DNA from: Mesorhizobium sp. ZC-5
GTDB lineage: Bacteria > Pseudomonadota > Alphaproteobacteria > Rhizobiales > Rhizobiaceae
Length of the DNA: 64,000 nucleotides
Assembly (NCBI RefSeq): GCF_025753855.1
Contig: NZ_JAOWPT010000016.1
Span: 1-64,000, forward strand
Direction of reading: 5' to 3'
The notes under the pieces are model-generated. The model was not told the DNA's origin, made no database searches, and saw nothing but the letters and a program-made list of their open reading frames with translations. This document shows, one piece after another, positions 11,701-18,918 of the stretch (its first letter is position 1; each line of letters begins with the position of its first letter). A program made the position numbers and the translations under genes.

Positions 11701-14700
11701 AGCTCGCCCACCACCTTCACTATGCCACTGATCGCCTGGAGCAGGCCAACGCTCTGACGATCACCAACATTTTCAAAGCGCTGGCGAAGGCCCGGCTGGT
11801 TGACGATCTCGGGTTGCTCGCACGCACGGGGTTGGATCGCCTTCAGGAACTGCATCGAGCGCCGGGATTTGCCGCCGAGAATAACCTGGAAACCGTGGGT
11901 AATCTCTGCGCCGCTCTGCTGCCGCTGGCGCGCAGCCCGCACAAGCAGCTGCGCTGGCACCGCAGGCAGGCACTCAACCTGCTCAACGATATCCAACCCG
12001 TTGTGGAGCAAAAGATCGAGGCGCACCTCAACGCAAGCGATGCCGAACGGGCCCGTGGACCGTGCTCGAGCCGTTGTCCCGCCCTGTCGATCTATCAAGT
12101 GTTGAAGACCCGTGCGGTCCTCGAGAGACTCTATAGACGCCCCTATGTCGAGGGCGACAGGTTCGTTTTGCGGAACAGGCAGCAGAAGTTGCAGCGGGAG
12201 ACCAGAGGCATCCTGGGCCGCACCCGCGATCTTATCGAGCGCGATCTTTCCAACATGAGCTGGAACGTGATCGCGGAAATCGAGGCCGATAACCCGCTGG
12301 ATGCGGTAGATTCATTCCTGGAGCAGAATGCGGCAACCGTCCACGCCCAGCATCCTGCATCGGTCTTCGACGTGCATCAGGTGTTGCGAACCATGGATCA
12401 CGAGCCCAGACCGCCGCAGGGTGACGCGGGACTGATGCAGTTGCCGGTGGTGGACATGCAGGGGCGACCAGTGGCCACGGAGGCCGAGACACGATATTCG
12501 ATTTTTCATCGCCTGACCTCGGGGGCGGTGAAGGTGGTCGCGGTGCAACTGCCAGGCAAGCCCAGCACATTCATGCTGACGCGCACGCTCACCGTCGAGG
12601 GTGTGCCGTACCGGATGGACCTGTTTGGCGGCAGCAAGTTGAAGCCGCCGAGATTGACGCTGGCGCAGATCGCGTCGCGTCAGCCAGGCGGGCGACTCGA
12701 GCCGTCCGGGGGGAAGCTGCTGGCCATTCCTTATAGTGACACGGCAGCGGGCACGGACTTCGAGAGGCTGTCGCGCGCCTGGGCTCCGTTCAAGGAGGCC
12801 TATTATTACACGCAGCGCCGGGGGTTTGCCGCGCCACCGGCCATCCAGGGTCTGGGGCCTCACGACTACGCCGTGGAAGGCGCCTTCAAACTGTTGCTGC
12901 TGCCGGACCGCCCGGCCAATGAACAGCATCCCTTCAAGCTGACCGGAAAGGCAGGTCCGATCGCCCTGCAGCCGCATGACGGCTGCGGCTTCATCAAGGC
13001 CTCGCTGGCCGCGCTCATGCCAGCTGTTCGCCGGGCCGGTCCCCGGAACGGCTCCGATCGGATGGCTGCCTTTGGTGAGGGAAGGAGATCGTCCTTTCCT
13101 GCCTCGGCACTGCAACATTATCCGCGCAGCGAACTGGTGGCGGATGAGGCGCGCGAGAAGGCCAGGACCTGGCTCGAGAGCCAGCAAGGGCGCGCGTTGA
13201 CGTCCGAAGAGCTGTTTCGCACCGTGACGACCGGACATATCGACGGTCCCGGCGCGGTCGCCGTGCCGTCCAGTGATGGCCGCGTCCACGTGCCGACGCT
13301 CAAGAGCGAGACGTTGACGGGCAGGGACGGCGTGCTGATCGGCCGCTCGCCCTATGACAAGCCGAACCTGCGCCCGTTTGCCGCCGGGCAGGTCAGGTCG
13401 GCGGTTGACGGGGACCCGACGGCAGGGTTCCTGGATCAGTGCGTGGCCATCCAATACAGCTTTAATGTCGCCCAGAAGTCGGGGGAGAAATTGGCCGCCG
13501 CCGATCCGACCTTCTTTGCCAAAGGCATTCTGATCGTGGTCCCCGACGAGATGTGGCCGGCCGACTATGCCGAGCGTGGGCTGGTGATGTCGGCCGAGGA
13601 CGTCAAGAGCCATTCGAGCTGGACCACGAGCAAGGACCGGGTCACGGTGGACACCTCGCTCGACTGCGTCGGCATCCTGCAGGCGACGGAGGTGTTTGCT
13701 CCGGGGTCGCTGGTTGCCGTGCCGACCGGTGAACAGAAAAAACTTGACGGCGACTTCGACGGCGACACCGTCATCATACTCGGCGACCGGCCGCGGCTTT
13801 ATGAGCATGTGCGCGAGTTCGATCAAAAGGAGCAGGCGCGCGGCCTGCGCTCGCTCAAGCCGCCGAAGTCGCACACTCCGGCCATCGACGGCGAGCGTTA
13901 CCAGTTCAGCCGCGCCAGCCAGATCCTGGCTGCCACGCAGAACGTCCTGGAAACCTATACCAGCCTGCAGCGAAACTTTCTGGCGCAGCCCCATGAGGCA
14001 CGACAATGGTTTGCCGAGCGTGCCATCTTTGGCACCTACGAGGGCGTCAACCCCGAGCTCAGGCACGGCCTTCGTGAGCTGTTAGACCAGGAACAGGCGA
14101 GCCGGCAGGATATCCAGGACAAACTCGACACTGCGAGACACGAGATCGAGGTTGCCAGACATCCGGTCGCCCGCGAAATGGCCGCTCTGCTCATTTCCGC
14201 CCTGGAGGCATGGGCGGTCAAGCCGGATGAGCAACGCCGGCCCGAAACAGTCGAAAGCGTGAACGACGCAAACCCAGGGCTCAGCGCTGCGCTGTGCGCC
14301 CTGTTCCCGGATCTGGCTGAGGCCTACCCGGCAACTCCCCAGCCACGCGAGCTCGTCCAGCTTTTGCTCAACCACTGTCCTGCGCGCATCGATCCCCGCC
14401 CGGATGGCTACAATCCCGACGACCTCGTCGAAAGCGCAAACAATCTCCTGAGCCTCGGCGTCAAGGTCGGCACCGACGCCTATAAATCCGACACTGGCGC
14501 CCGCCTGTTCATGAAGAAGAGCGAGGAGCTGCAGCGGCTGCTGCATCAGACGCCGGGCTTGAAGGCCGTGCCCTACGTCAAGGGTCTGGCTGCGACCCTC
14601 AACCGGGGCAGGCTCGATGTCGATGCGACCCTGGAGGACCTGAAGGACAATCCCACGCTGACGGCTTCAATCATGGAGACCTCGATCAAGCTCGCTGCGG

Positions 14701-16778
14701 AGCAGGGCATTTTGCCCAAACCGTCTGGCCTGCACCTTGGCACCGCGGACGGCGCGACGATGACGCTGAGCCGCGAGGAGGCATCCCGGCGCGCCAACAT
14801 TGAGGCTGCCCGCGCCAGGGAGGAAGAAGAGGCAATCACCGCGGCAGCGCTCGACGTGGCCACCAGCCTGGCAACAGCTGGCATCCAGGTGAACATGCCT
14901 CATATGAAGCTCCGCTTGAAGTCGGCAGCCTCCATGACAGCCCATCTCACCGGCATAAGCGCCCCGAGCAGCAGCGATGTACAGCTGCTCAGCAGCGCCG
15001 TGCGCCATGTCTTCGAAGTCCCTGACAAGGATTTTACGCGCGCCTTCAAGGCAGCCATGCTGGCCTTCGATGAGCGGGGCTACTCCGAACTCCAGACCAC
15101 CAACTGGTTCAGAACGCGGAATCCCAGTTTTGTCGGCATCCAGAGCGTGCTCACCACGCCGGATGGTTACCGCTTCCAGCTGGAGTTCCACACGCCAGGC
15201 AGTTACCAGGCCAAGATTGACAATCACGATACCTACAAGGAGCTTTTCGCGCTTCAGCAGCAAGCAGGCGGGGATGGACTGGAAAAGGCCAGTGAACTCG
15301 TCCAGCGCGTGCGAGGAGCCTGCAAGCAAGTTGCGACCCCCGATGGCGCCATGGACATCCCCCACTGGGGAACCGAAGAGGGGACAACGGGCGGAACCAG
15401 TCTCGCCAGCTTTGGGGTGCGCGCGGCCGAACAGCCAGGACCACCCCAGACCGCCAGGTCACCGGTCGCAAAGGAGATCTTTGCCGCCCTCAATGGACGG
15501 CCGGTCGTGCTGGTTGGCATGCCGAGTGCCGGAAAATCCAGCATCGGCCCGGCTCTCGCCAGGCGGCTGCGGCTGCCCTTCGTCGATACCGACAAGATAA
15601 TCCAGAAGCAGGCCGGCACCTCGATAACGCAGATTTTCGCTACCAATGGCGAGGCGTATTTCAGGGACATGGAGGCAGGTGTGATCGCAGATTTGCTCCA
15701 GAAAGGGCCTGCCGTGATCGCGACCGGTGGCGGCGCGTTCATGCGTGAGCAGAGCCGTCACCTGATCGGCGAGAAAGCGGTCTCGATCTGGCTCGACACC
15801 AGGCTCGACGTGATCGAAAAACGCACCAGGAACGATACCAGCCGCCCGCTGCTGCAAGGCCCCAACCCGGAGCAGAAGATCGCCAGACTGTTGAGCGAGC
15901 GCAGGCCGTTTTATGCACAAGCCGATATCACCGTCGTCCCACCCCACCAACAAGATAGAAAGAACGTCGATCCATGCGTGAGCGCCCTGCACGCCCACCT
16001 GTGCCCCGAGGCGGGCGTGGACCGCGGCCCTGCCAGACAGGAAGCCGATCGGATACATGTGCCAGGAGCGCAAACTGTCAACGGTGAGCCCACCTCCACG
16101 GCGCGGGAGCCGGACGGGCGCATTCTTCCCACCCCTCACGCTCGAGTTGCCCAGACGGATGAACCGGCCTCTGGCTCGGGCAGCGCACCGCAGGATCGGC
16201 CGGCGCTCGGCCCCACCGATTGGCTGACCGACGCCCATATCACTGCGGATTACGGGCTCCTGGGCCAGGAGTTGCAGGGACGTTCTCCGGATCTGGCTGC
16301 CCGGACGCGCCTCGTGGATCCCCTCATATCATATCAACTGCGCTTGATCCCCGAGCGCGATGCACTCGGCGAATTCCAGCGCATAGTCCATAATCAGAAT
16401 GAGGAGGATACGGCCGACTTCCTGTTCCTGCCAGTGAACGATGGCCGTGCTGGCGTTCCTGATAGTGGCAGCCACTGGTCGCTGCTGCTCGTTGATCGCC
16501 GCGACCGGGAAAACCCGGTCGGCTATCACTACGACTCGCTGGGAGAGTACCACCGCCCCATTGCAACGGAGTTCGCAGCAAGGCTGGGCGCCCGCCTGCG
16601 GCCAGTGCGCATGGCCAAACAGCACAACGGTTATGATTGCGGCGTCTTCATGCTGGAGGCCACGCGGGAGCTGGCTCGACGGTTGGCGCAAGAACCGCGG
16701 CTGCGGCGCGAGTCCCTGCACCTCGACAATCTGGTCGCCGATCGCCAGGCACTCCAGGAGCGGCTCGCGCGAATTTGA
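8712..16778 (+). CDS. Giant SKWP-repeat / DFDGD / shikimate-kinase-like / C48 protease effector
   Basis: Start chosen as GTG 8712, which has GGAG nine bases upstream; an ATG at 8664 in frame has no ribosome-binding site. From 8712 the protein is 2,688 residues. Residues 1-130 are Ser/Pro/Arg-rich and disordered, as in secreted effectors. Residues ~320-935 hold 15 helical repeats of about 42 residues with the core LVNGFSKWP, the hallmark of the SKWP (RipS-type) type III effectors. Residues 1681-1685 read DFDGD inside a beta-rich region. Residues ~2262-2412 form a shikimate-kinase-like domain (P-loop GMPSAGKSS, VDTDK, GGGAF). Residues ~2500-2688 are a C48 cysteine protease with His2588, Asp2608 and Cys2643 (NGYDCGVF). 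A rhizobial relative (Mesorhizobium loti Mlr6361) is a type III effector, from memory. Secretion and host targets are inferred. Confidence 0.85.
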   Translation: MTGIGRGGKSHIRDSRADNARGSSNSRPESGFAPGTGSPSFASIVARMRSEPQHEGTSSVRSPPLADDAVRDRPASSSVAPPVIPGALPRAVGRRRPSSWLLEDDAPAPEESPWHSDGEPWRGDQAAGGSQADGRPPRRQTVSNLNAGAGRWRTDDVSAQGSQNAIAQEQLNAALHEINDARGIVRFSTAVVQHDKALQRADGPNHAIFLKKAAVRFTRELLPNLEQDIDAWKSWGYATTCNAVSREAGGQEGKEACRAMAARVAQLDHALISQVDPKALSLLSSSFGRHSPIAECRNGMIRIAKVCRDDRSILQELNSQSLALLVNGFSKWPEDCHGAIVAIAREVHHRADQLSRSKPQELSTLVNGLSKWPQEENTRRAALAIAREVLRRTNQLSGFNPQELANLVNGFAKWPDDCRPAIVAIAIEIIHRPGRPDARLAASTSQGLAHLVNGFSKWPEDCRGAIVAIAREVGRRAGRADVRLSDFTRQDLATLVNGFSKWPQDCRGATVAIAREVHHRADQLPRFNAQELSTLVNGLSKWPQAEECRQAAVVIGGELLRRDRLSDFSIQNLAILLNGLAKWPQDCRGAIVAIAGEVGRHAGHADVPLSGFVSQDLATLVNGISKWPEEAECRKAIAAIAGEVSRRADQLSGFSPQVLATLVNGFGKWPEAGDCRRATAEIAAEVHRRATAEIAGEVHHRADQLPGFNAQELSTLVNGFSKWPQEENTRHAALAIAGEVLRRANKLSGITPQNLSNLVNGFSKWPEQADCREATGAIAREVRRRAGRLSGFNPQDMANLVNGFSKWPHVESSRDATVVIADEVCRCDDQLSGFIPQDLATLVNGLSKWPEEAECREAIATISGEVLRRANQLPGFNLQNLANLVNGFSKWLDGTHCREATVAIAGEMLRRADQLSEFTPQDMANLSNGFSKWPEEAACHQAIIDIAHRLGSASLRFGVFTTAALGTIANDLARGVMKGEDAGEINETALLKDRLHKLAHHLHYATDRLEQANALTITNIFKALAKARLVDDLGLLARTGLDRLQELHRAPGFAAENNLETVGNLCAALLPLARSPHKQLRWHRRQALNLLNDIQPVVEQKIEAHLNASDAERARGPCSSRCPALSIYQVLKTRAVLERLYRRPYVEGDRFVLRNRQQKLQRETRGILGRTRDLIERDLSNMSWNVIAEIEADNPLDAVDSFLEQNAATVHAQHPASVFDVHQVLRTMDHEPRPPQGDAGLMQLPVVDMQGRPVATEAETRYSIFHRLTSGAVKVVAVQLPGKPSTFMLTRTLTVEGVPYRMDLFGGSKLKPPRLTLAQIASRQPGGRLEPSGGKLLAIPYSDTAAGTDFERLSRAWAPFKEAYYYTQRRGFAAPPAIQGLGPHDYAVEGAFKLLLLPDRPANEQHPFKLTGKAGPIALQPHDGCGFIKASLAALMPAVRRAGPRNGSDRMAAFGEGRRSSFPASALQHYPRSELVADEAREKARTWLESQQGRALTSEELFRTVTTGHIDGPGAVAVPSSDGRVHVPTLKSETLTGRDGVLIGRSPYDKPNLRPFAAGQVRSAVDGDPTAGFLDQCVAIQYSFNVAQKSGEKLAAADPTFFAKGILIVVPDEMWPADYAERGLVMSAEDVKSHSSWTTSKDRVTVDTSLDCVGILQATEVFAPGSLVAVPTGEQKKLDGDFDGDTVIILGDRPRLYEHVREFDQKEQARGLRSLKPPKSHTPAIDGERYQFSRASQILAATQNVLETYTSLQRNFLAQPHEARQWFAERAIFGTYEGVNPELRHGLRELLDQEQASRQDIQDKLDTARHEIEVARHPVAREMAALLISALEAWAVKPDEQRRPETVESVNDANPGLSAALCALFPDLAEAYPATPQPRELVQLLLNHCPARIDPRPDGYNPDDLVESANNLLSLGVKVGTDAYKSDTGARLFMKKSEELQRLLHQTPGLKAVPYVKGLAATLNRGRLDVDATLEDLKDNPTLTASIMETSIKLAAEQGILPKPSGLHLGTADGATMTLSREEASRRANIEAARAREEEEAITAAALDVATSLATAGIQVNMPHMKLRLKSAASMTAHLTGISAPSSSDVQLLSSAVRHVFEVPDKDFTRAFKAAMLAFDERGYSELQTTNWFRTRNPSFVGIQSVLTTPDGYRFQLEFHTPGSYQAKIDNHDTYKELFALQQQAGGDGLEKASELVQRVRGACKQVATPDGAMDIPHWGTEEGTTGGTSLASFGVRAAEQPGPPQTARSPVAKEIFAALNGRPVVLVGMPSAGKSSIGPALARRLRLPFVDTDKIIQKQAGTSITQIFATNGEAYFRDMEAGVIADLLQKGPAVIATGGGAFMREQSRHLIGEKAVSIWLDTRLDVIEKRTRNDTSRPLLQGPNPEQKIARLLSERRPFYAQADITVVPPHQQDRKNVDPCVSALHAHLCPEAGVDRGPARQEADRIHVPGAQTVNGEPTSTAREPDGRILPTPHARVAQTDEPASGSGSAPQDRPALGPTDWLTDAHITADYGLLGQELQGRSPDLAARTRLVDPLISYQLRLIPERDALGEFQRIVHNQNEEDTADFLFLPVNDGRAGVPDSGSHWSLLLVDRRDRENPVGYHYDSLGEYHRPIATEFAARLGARLRPVRMAKQHNGYDCGVFMLEATRELARRLAQEPRLRRESLHLDNLVADRQALQERLARI

Positions 16779-16851
16779 TGACGCGCTCGGGCTGATGGAG
16801 CTGGCTGGGGCGCTCTCGCCGGCGGGGGATTGGATGTTTCGACGGATCGGC

Positions 16852-17160
16852 GTGCTGTTGCTAGCCGAGAGCGGGCGTACCGGCGAGGTTCGATATGTCG
16901 GAGAGATATCCTCCGATAGTGCGCCAGTACGCTGCCTCGTCCGTAAGCTCGGACGCCCGGGTGTACAATCGAAATTTTGCTATGAGGCTGGACCCACCGG
17001 ATACGGTCTGAAGCGGGAGATCGAGGCGCTTGGCTATGAGTGCGCCGTGATTGCTCCTTCTCTGATCCCGCGCAAGCCTGGCGATCGGGTCAAGACGAAC
17101 CTCCGCGATGCCGAGAAACTTGCCCGGCTGTTCCGTGCCGGTGAGCTGACGGAGATCTAG
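16852..17160 (+). pseudogene. IS110-family transposase fragment
   Basis: The frame reads GRTGEVRYVGEISSDSAPVR, then FCYEAGPTGYGL, then IAPSLIPRKPGDRVKTN and DAEKLARLFRAGELTEI, followed at once by a stop. These are the consecutive N-terminal DEDD-transposase motifs of the IS110 family. The first Asp motif and the whole C-terminal Ser region are missing. The fragment starts within about 80 bases of the effector stop codon, so insertion and decay happened right behind it. Confidence 0.85.
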
Positions 17161-17379
17161 ACACCGGACGCTGCTCATGAGGCTAGGTGCCTTGTGCTGT
17201 GGAAGGGATGCTTTCGGACATGTTGATGCCTTTCATTGGCCGATCTAGTCAGTCTCACCGCGCTTGGCCGAAGTCCCTGTACCCACAACGACACACCCCA
17301 AGGAATGAGACGACGCAGCCAAGCGCATTTTGAAACCGTCGGACGCGTGTTTGTGTTGATCTCTGATATTAGGAAACCC

Positions 17380-17411
17380 ATCAGATGATTGCCAATTTGC
17401 AATTATCTGAT
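17380..17411. promoter_or_regulatory. 13-bp inverted repeat, probable operator of the XRE gene
   Basis: ATCAGATGATTGC is repeated as the reverse complement GCAATTATCTGAT after a six-base spacer, with 12 of 13 positions paired. It ends 12 bases before the ATG at 17424. A TCTGATATT motif in its right edge also occurs just upstream at 17362-17370. Such a palindrome next to a HTH_XRE gene is the usual layout for autorepression; that role is inferred. Confidence 0.65.
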
Positions 17412-17423
17412 ATTCTTCTCCTT

Positions 17424-17780
17424 ATGTCCGTGATTGAATTCAATCCAATTGAGATCGCCACGCAGATCGACTCGGAGCGTCGGAAACGCAAGCTATCTTG
17501 CGCAGATTTGGCGCGTCAGTCGGGTGTGCATGTAAGCCAAGTCAGTCGAGTATGCCGTGGCCGTTTCCGCACGGTTAGTCAGAATACGATGCGAATTTGC
17601 AACGCGCTTGGCCTTGCAGTCAATCCCGACAGTTCCGCTAGCTGCCAGCATGGGAGGTTGCTCGCTGAGGCCATAATTGCTGTCTGGGACAAAACGCCAT
17701 CTGACGCGCAGAGATTGCTGCGATTTATTGAAAGTGTAGCGGCATTGCGGGAGAGCACCCATGGGCATTCGGATCAGTGA
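17424..17780 (+). CDS. XRE-family helix-turn-helix regulator
   Basis: A 118-residue protein (from ATG 17424). A frame starting at 17385 would overlap the palindrome, so the internal ATG is preferred, although its ribosome-binding site is weak. Residues ~18-65 form a lambda-repressor-like HTH (LSCADLARQSGVHVSQVSRV with SQNTMRICNALGL). The C-terminal half is helical. It lies 106 bases before the AAA ATPase gene in the same direction and probably controls the operon. Confidence 0.8.
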   Translation: MSVIEFNPIEIATQIDSERRKRKLSCADLARQSGVHVSQVSRVCRGRFRTVSQNTMRICNALGLAVNPDSSASCQHGRLLAEAIIAVWDKTPSDAQRLLRFIESVAALRESTHGHSDQ

Positions 17781-17886
17781 TTTCTTAAAAATTCTGTATC
17801 GACGAGCTTGGCCCTATCCGATGCAGGCCTAATATGGATAATTGGGCTAGGGCAATCTACGCTGCCAAGGCTGGCGGAGTGAGAAA

Positions 17887-18918
17887 ATGCGAAGCGATCT
17901 GATCTTAAATCTTGCCCACGCAGGCATTGCCGGAGACGGCCCAGGACTGAAGCGGACGGTTCGTGCGTTGGCTGAAGAAGCGGCCGCTAAACAGCAGCAT
18001 ACACTCGCAAAACGCTTTTCAAGTCTCATTGAGGGACGTGAAATGGGGTATGTCGGACAAAGCGCGCGCTTCTCAGTGCCGGACAATGTTCGCGGGCTGT
18101 TTCACCAGATCGAGCCGAAGCGCCGTTTTCGGGACCTGCTGTTGCCAACGGGCGTCGTGAGCGAACTGAATGATCTCGTGGAAGAGCACCGCCAACTCGA
18201 ACTGCTGCGCTCCTACTCCATAGAACCTCGGCACACCATGCTGCTCCAGGGGGCTCCAGGCACAGGTAAGACAAGTTTGGCCGAGGCGGTCGCAAGCGAA
18301 CTCGGCTTGACCCTGTTCGTTGTGCGGTACGATTCCATAGTTGGCAGCTATCTCGGTGAGACCGCAGCAAAGCTGAACGATCTCCTGGAATATGCGGCCA
18401 CAACTCCCTGCGTTCTTTTCTTTGACGAGTTCGACGCGATCGGCAAGGAGAGGGGGGATATCCATGAGACTGGGGAGATCAAGCGCGTCGTAAGTTCGCT
18501 GCTGCTGCAATTGGATTCGTTGCCACCCCACGTTTTTGTTATCTGTGCGACGAATCACCCGGAGCTTCTCGATCGGGCCGTCTGGAGGAGGTTCGAGATT
18601 CATTTCGAGCTGCCTCTGCCCAGCAAGGCGCAGGTCCAAAGATGGCTTAAGTCGTTTATTCGCGACATTGGGGCGGGTGAGGACGTTCCTGTTGAGAAAC
18701 TTGTTGCTGCATTTGCCGGAGTAAACTACTCAGATCTTGAGCTGTTCAGCCTTGACATAAAGCGTCGGCTTATTTTGACGAAAGATCCAAGTTATTCGAA
18801 AGTATTTGACCAGACAGTGCGGAAGTGGAGTGCGCGCCTGCGTGCTGCGAGGAGAGTCAATAAAGTAAATGGCAGCCAATCGACCGATTCTCCTGATCTC
18901 TTCCACCAGCACGATTAA
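17887..18918 (+). CDS. ietA: AAA+ ATPase, IetA-like
   Basis: A 343-residue single-domain AAA+ ATPase. Walker A is GAPGTGKTS (about residue 122), Walker B is LFFDEFDAIG (about 180), sensor 1 lies in VICATNHPELLD and the arginine-finger region is AVWRRFEIHF. ATG at 17887 has GGAG seven bases upstream. The C-terminus overlaps the subtilase gene by 50 bases. An AAA ATPase paired with a subtilisin-like protease is the architecture of IetAS, described on the Agrobacterium Ti plasmid as a toxin-antitoxin stability and incompatibility system and also reported among phage-defence loci. In that system the ATPase is the antitoxin. Orthology is inferred from architecture. Confidence 0.8.
   Translation: MRSDLILNLAHAGIAGDGPGLKRTVRALAEEAAAKQQHTLAKRFSSLIEGREMGYVGQSARFSVPDNVRGLFHQIEPKRRFRDLLLPTGVVSELNDLVEEHRQLELLRSYSIEPRHTMLLQGAPGTGKTSLAEAVASELGLTLFVVRYDSIVGSYLGETAAKLNDLLEYAATTPCVLFFDEFDAIGKERGDIHETGEIKRVVSSLLLQLDSLPPHVFVICATNHPELLDRAVWRRFEIHFELPLPSKAQVQRWLKSFIRDIGAGEDVPVEKLVAAFAGVNYSDLELFSLDIKRRLILTKDPSYSKVFDQTVRKWSARLRAARRVNKVNGSQSTDSPDLFHQHD

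Noticed and set aside
9564-14066. Long minus-strand frames of 446 and 584 codons opposite the SKWP effector
   Set aside because: They are antisense to a protein with regular repeats and recognised domains. Their translations are Arg-rich, repetitive mirror images without motifs or ribosome-binding sites.
17781-17886. Partial inverted repeat TTGGCCCTATCC / GGATAATTGGGC between the XRE and ATPase genes as a terminator
   Set aside because: Pairing is interrupted and no T-run follows, so a terminator is not supported and the operon may be read through.
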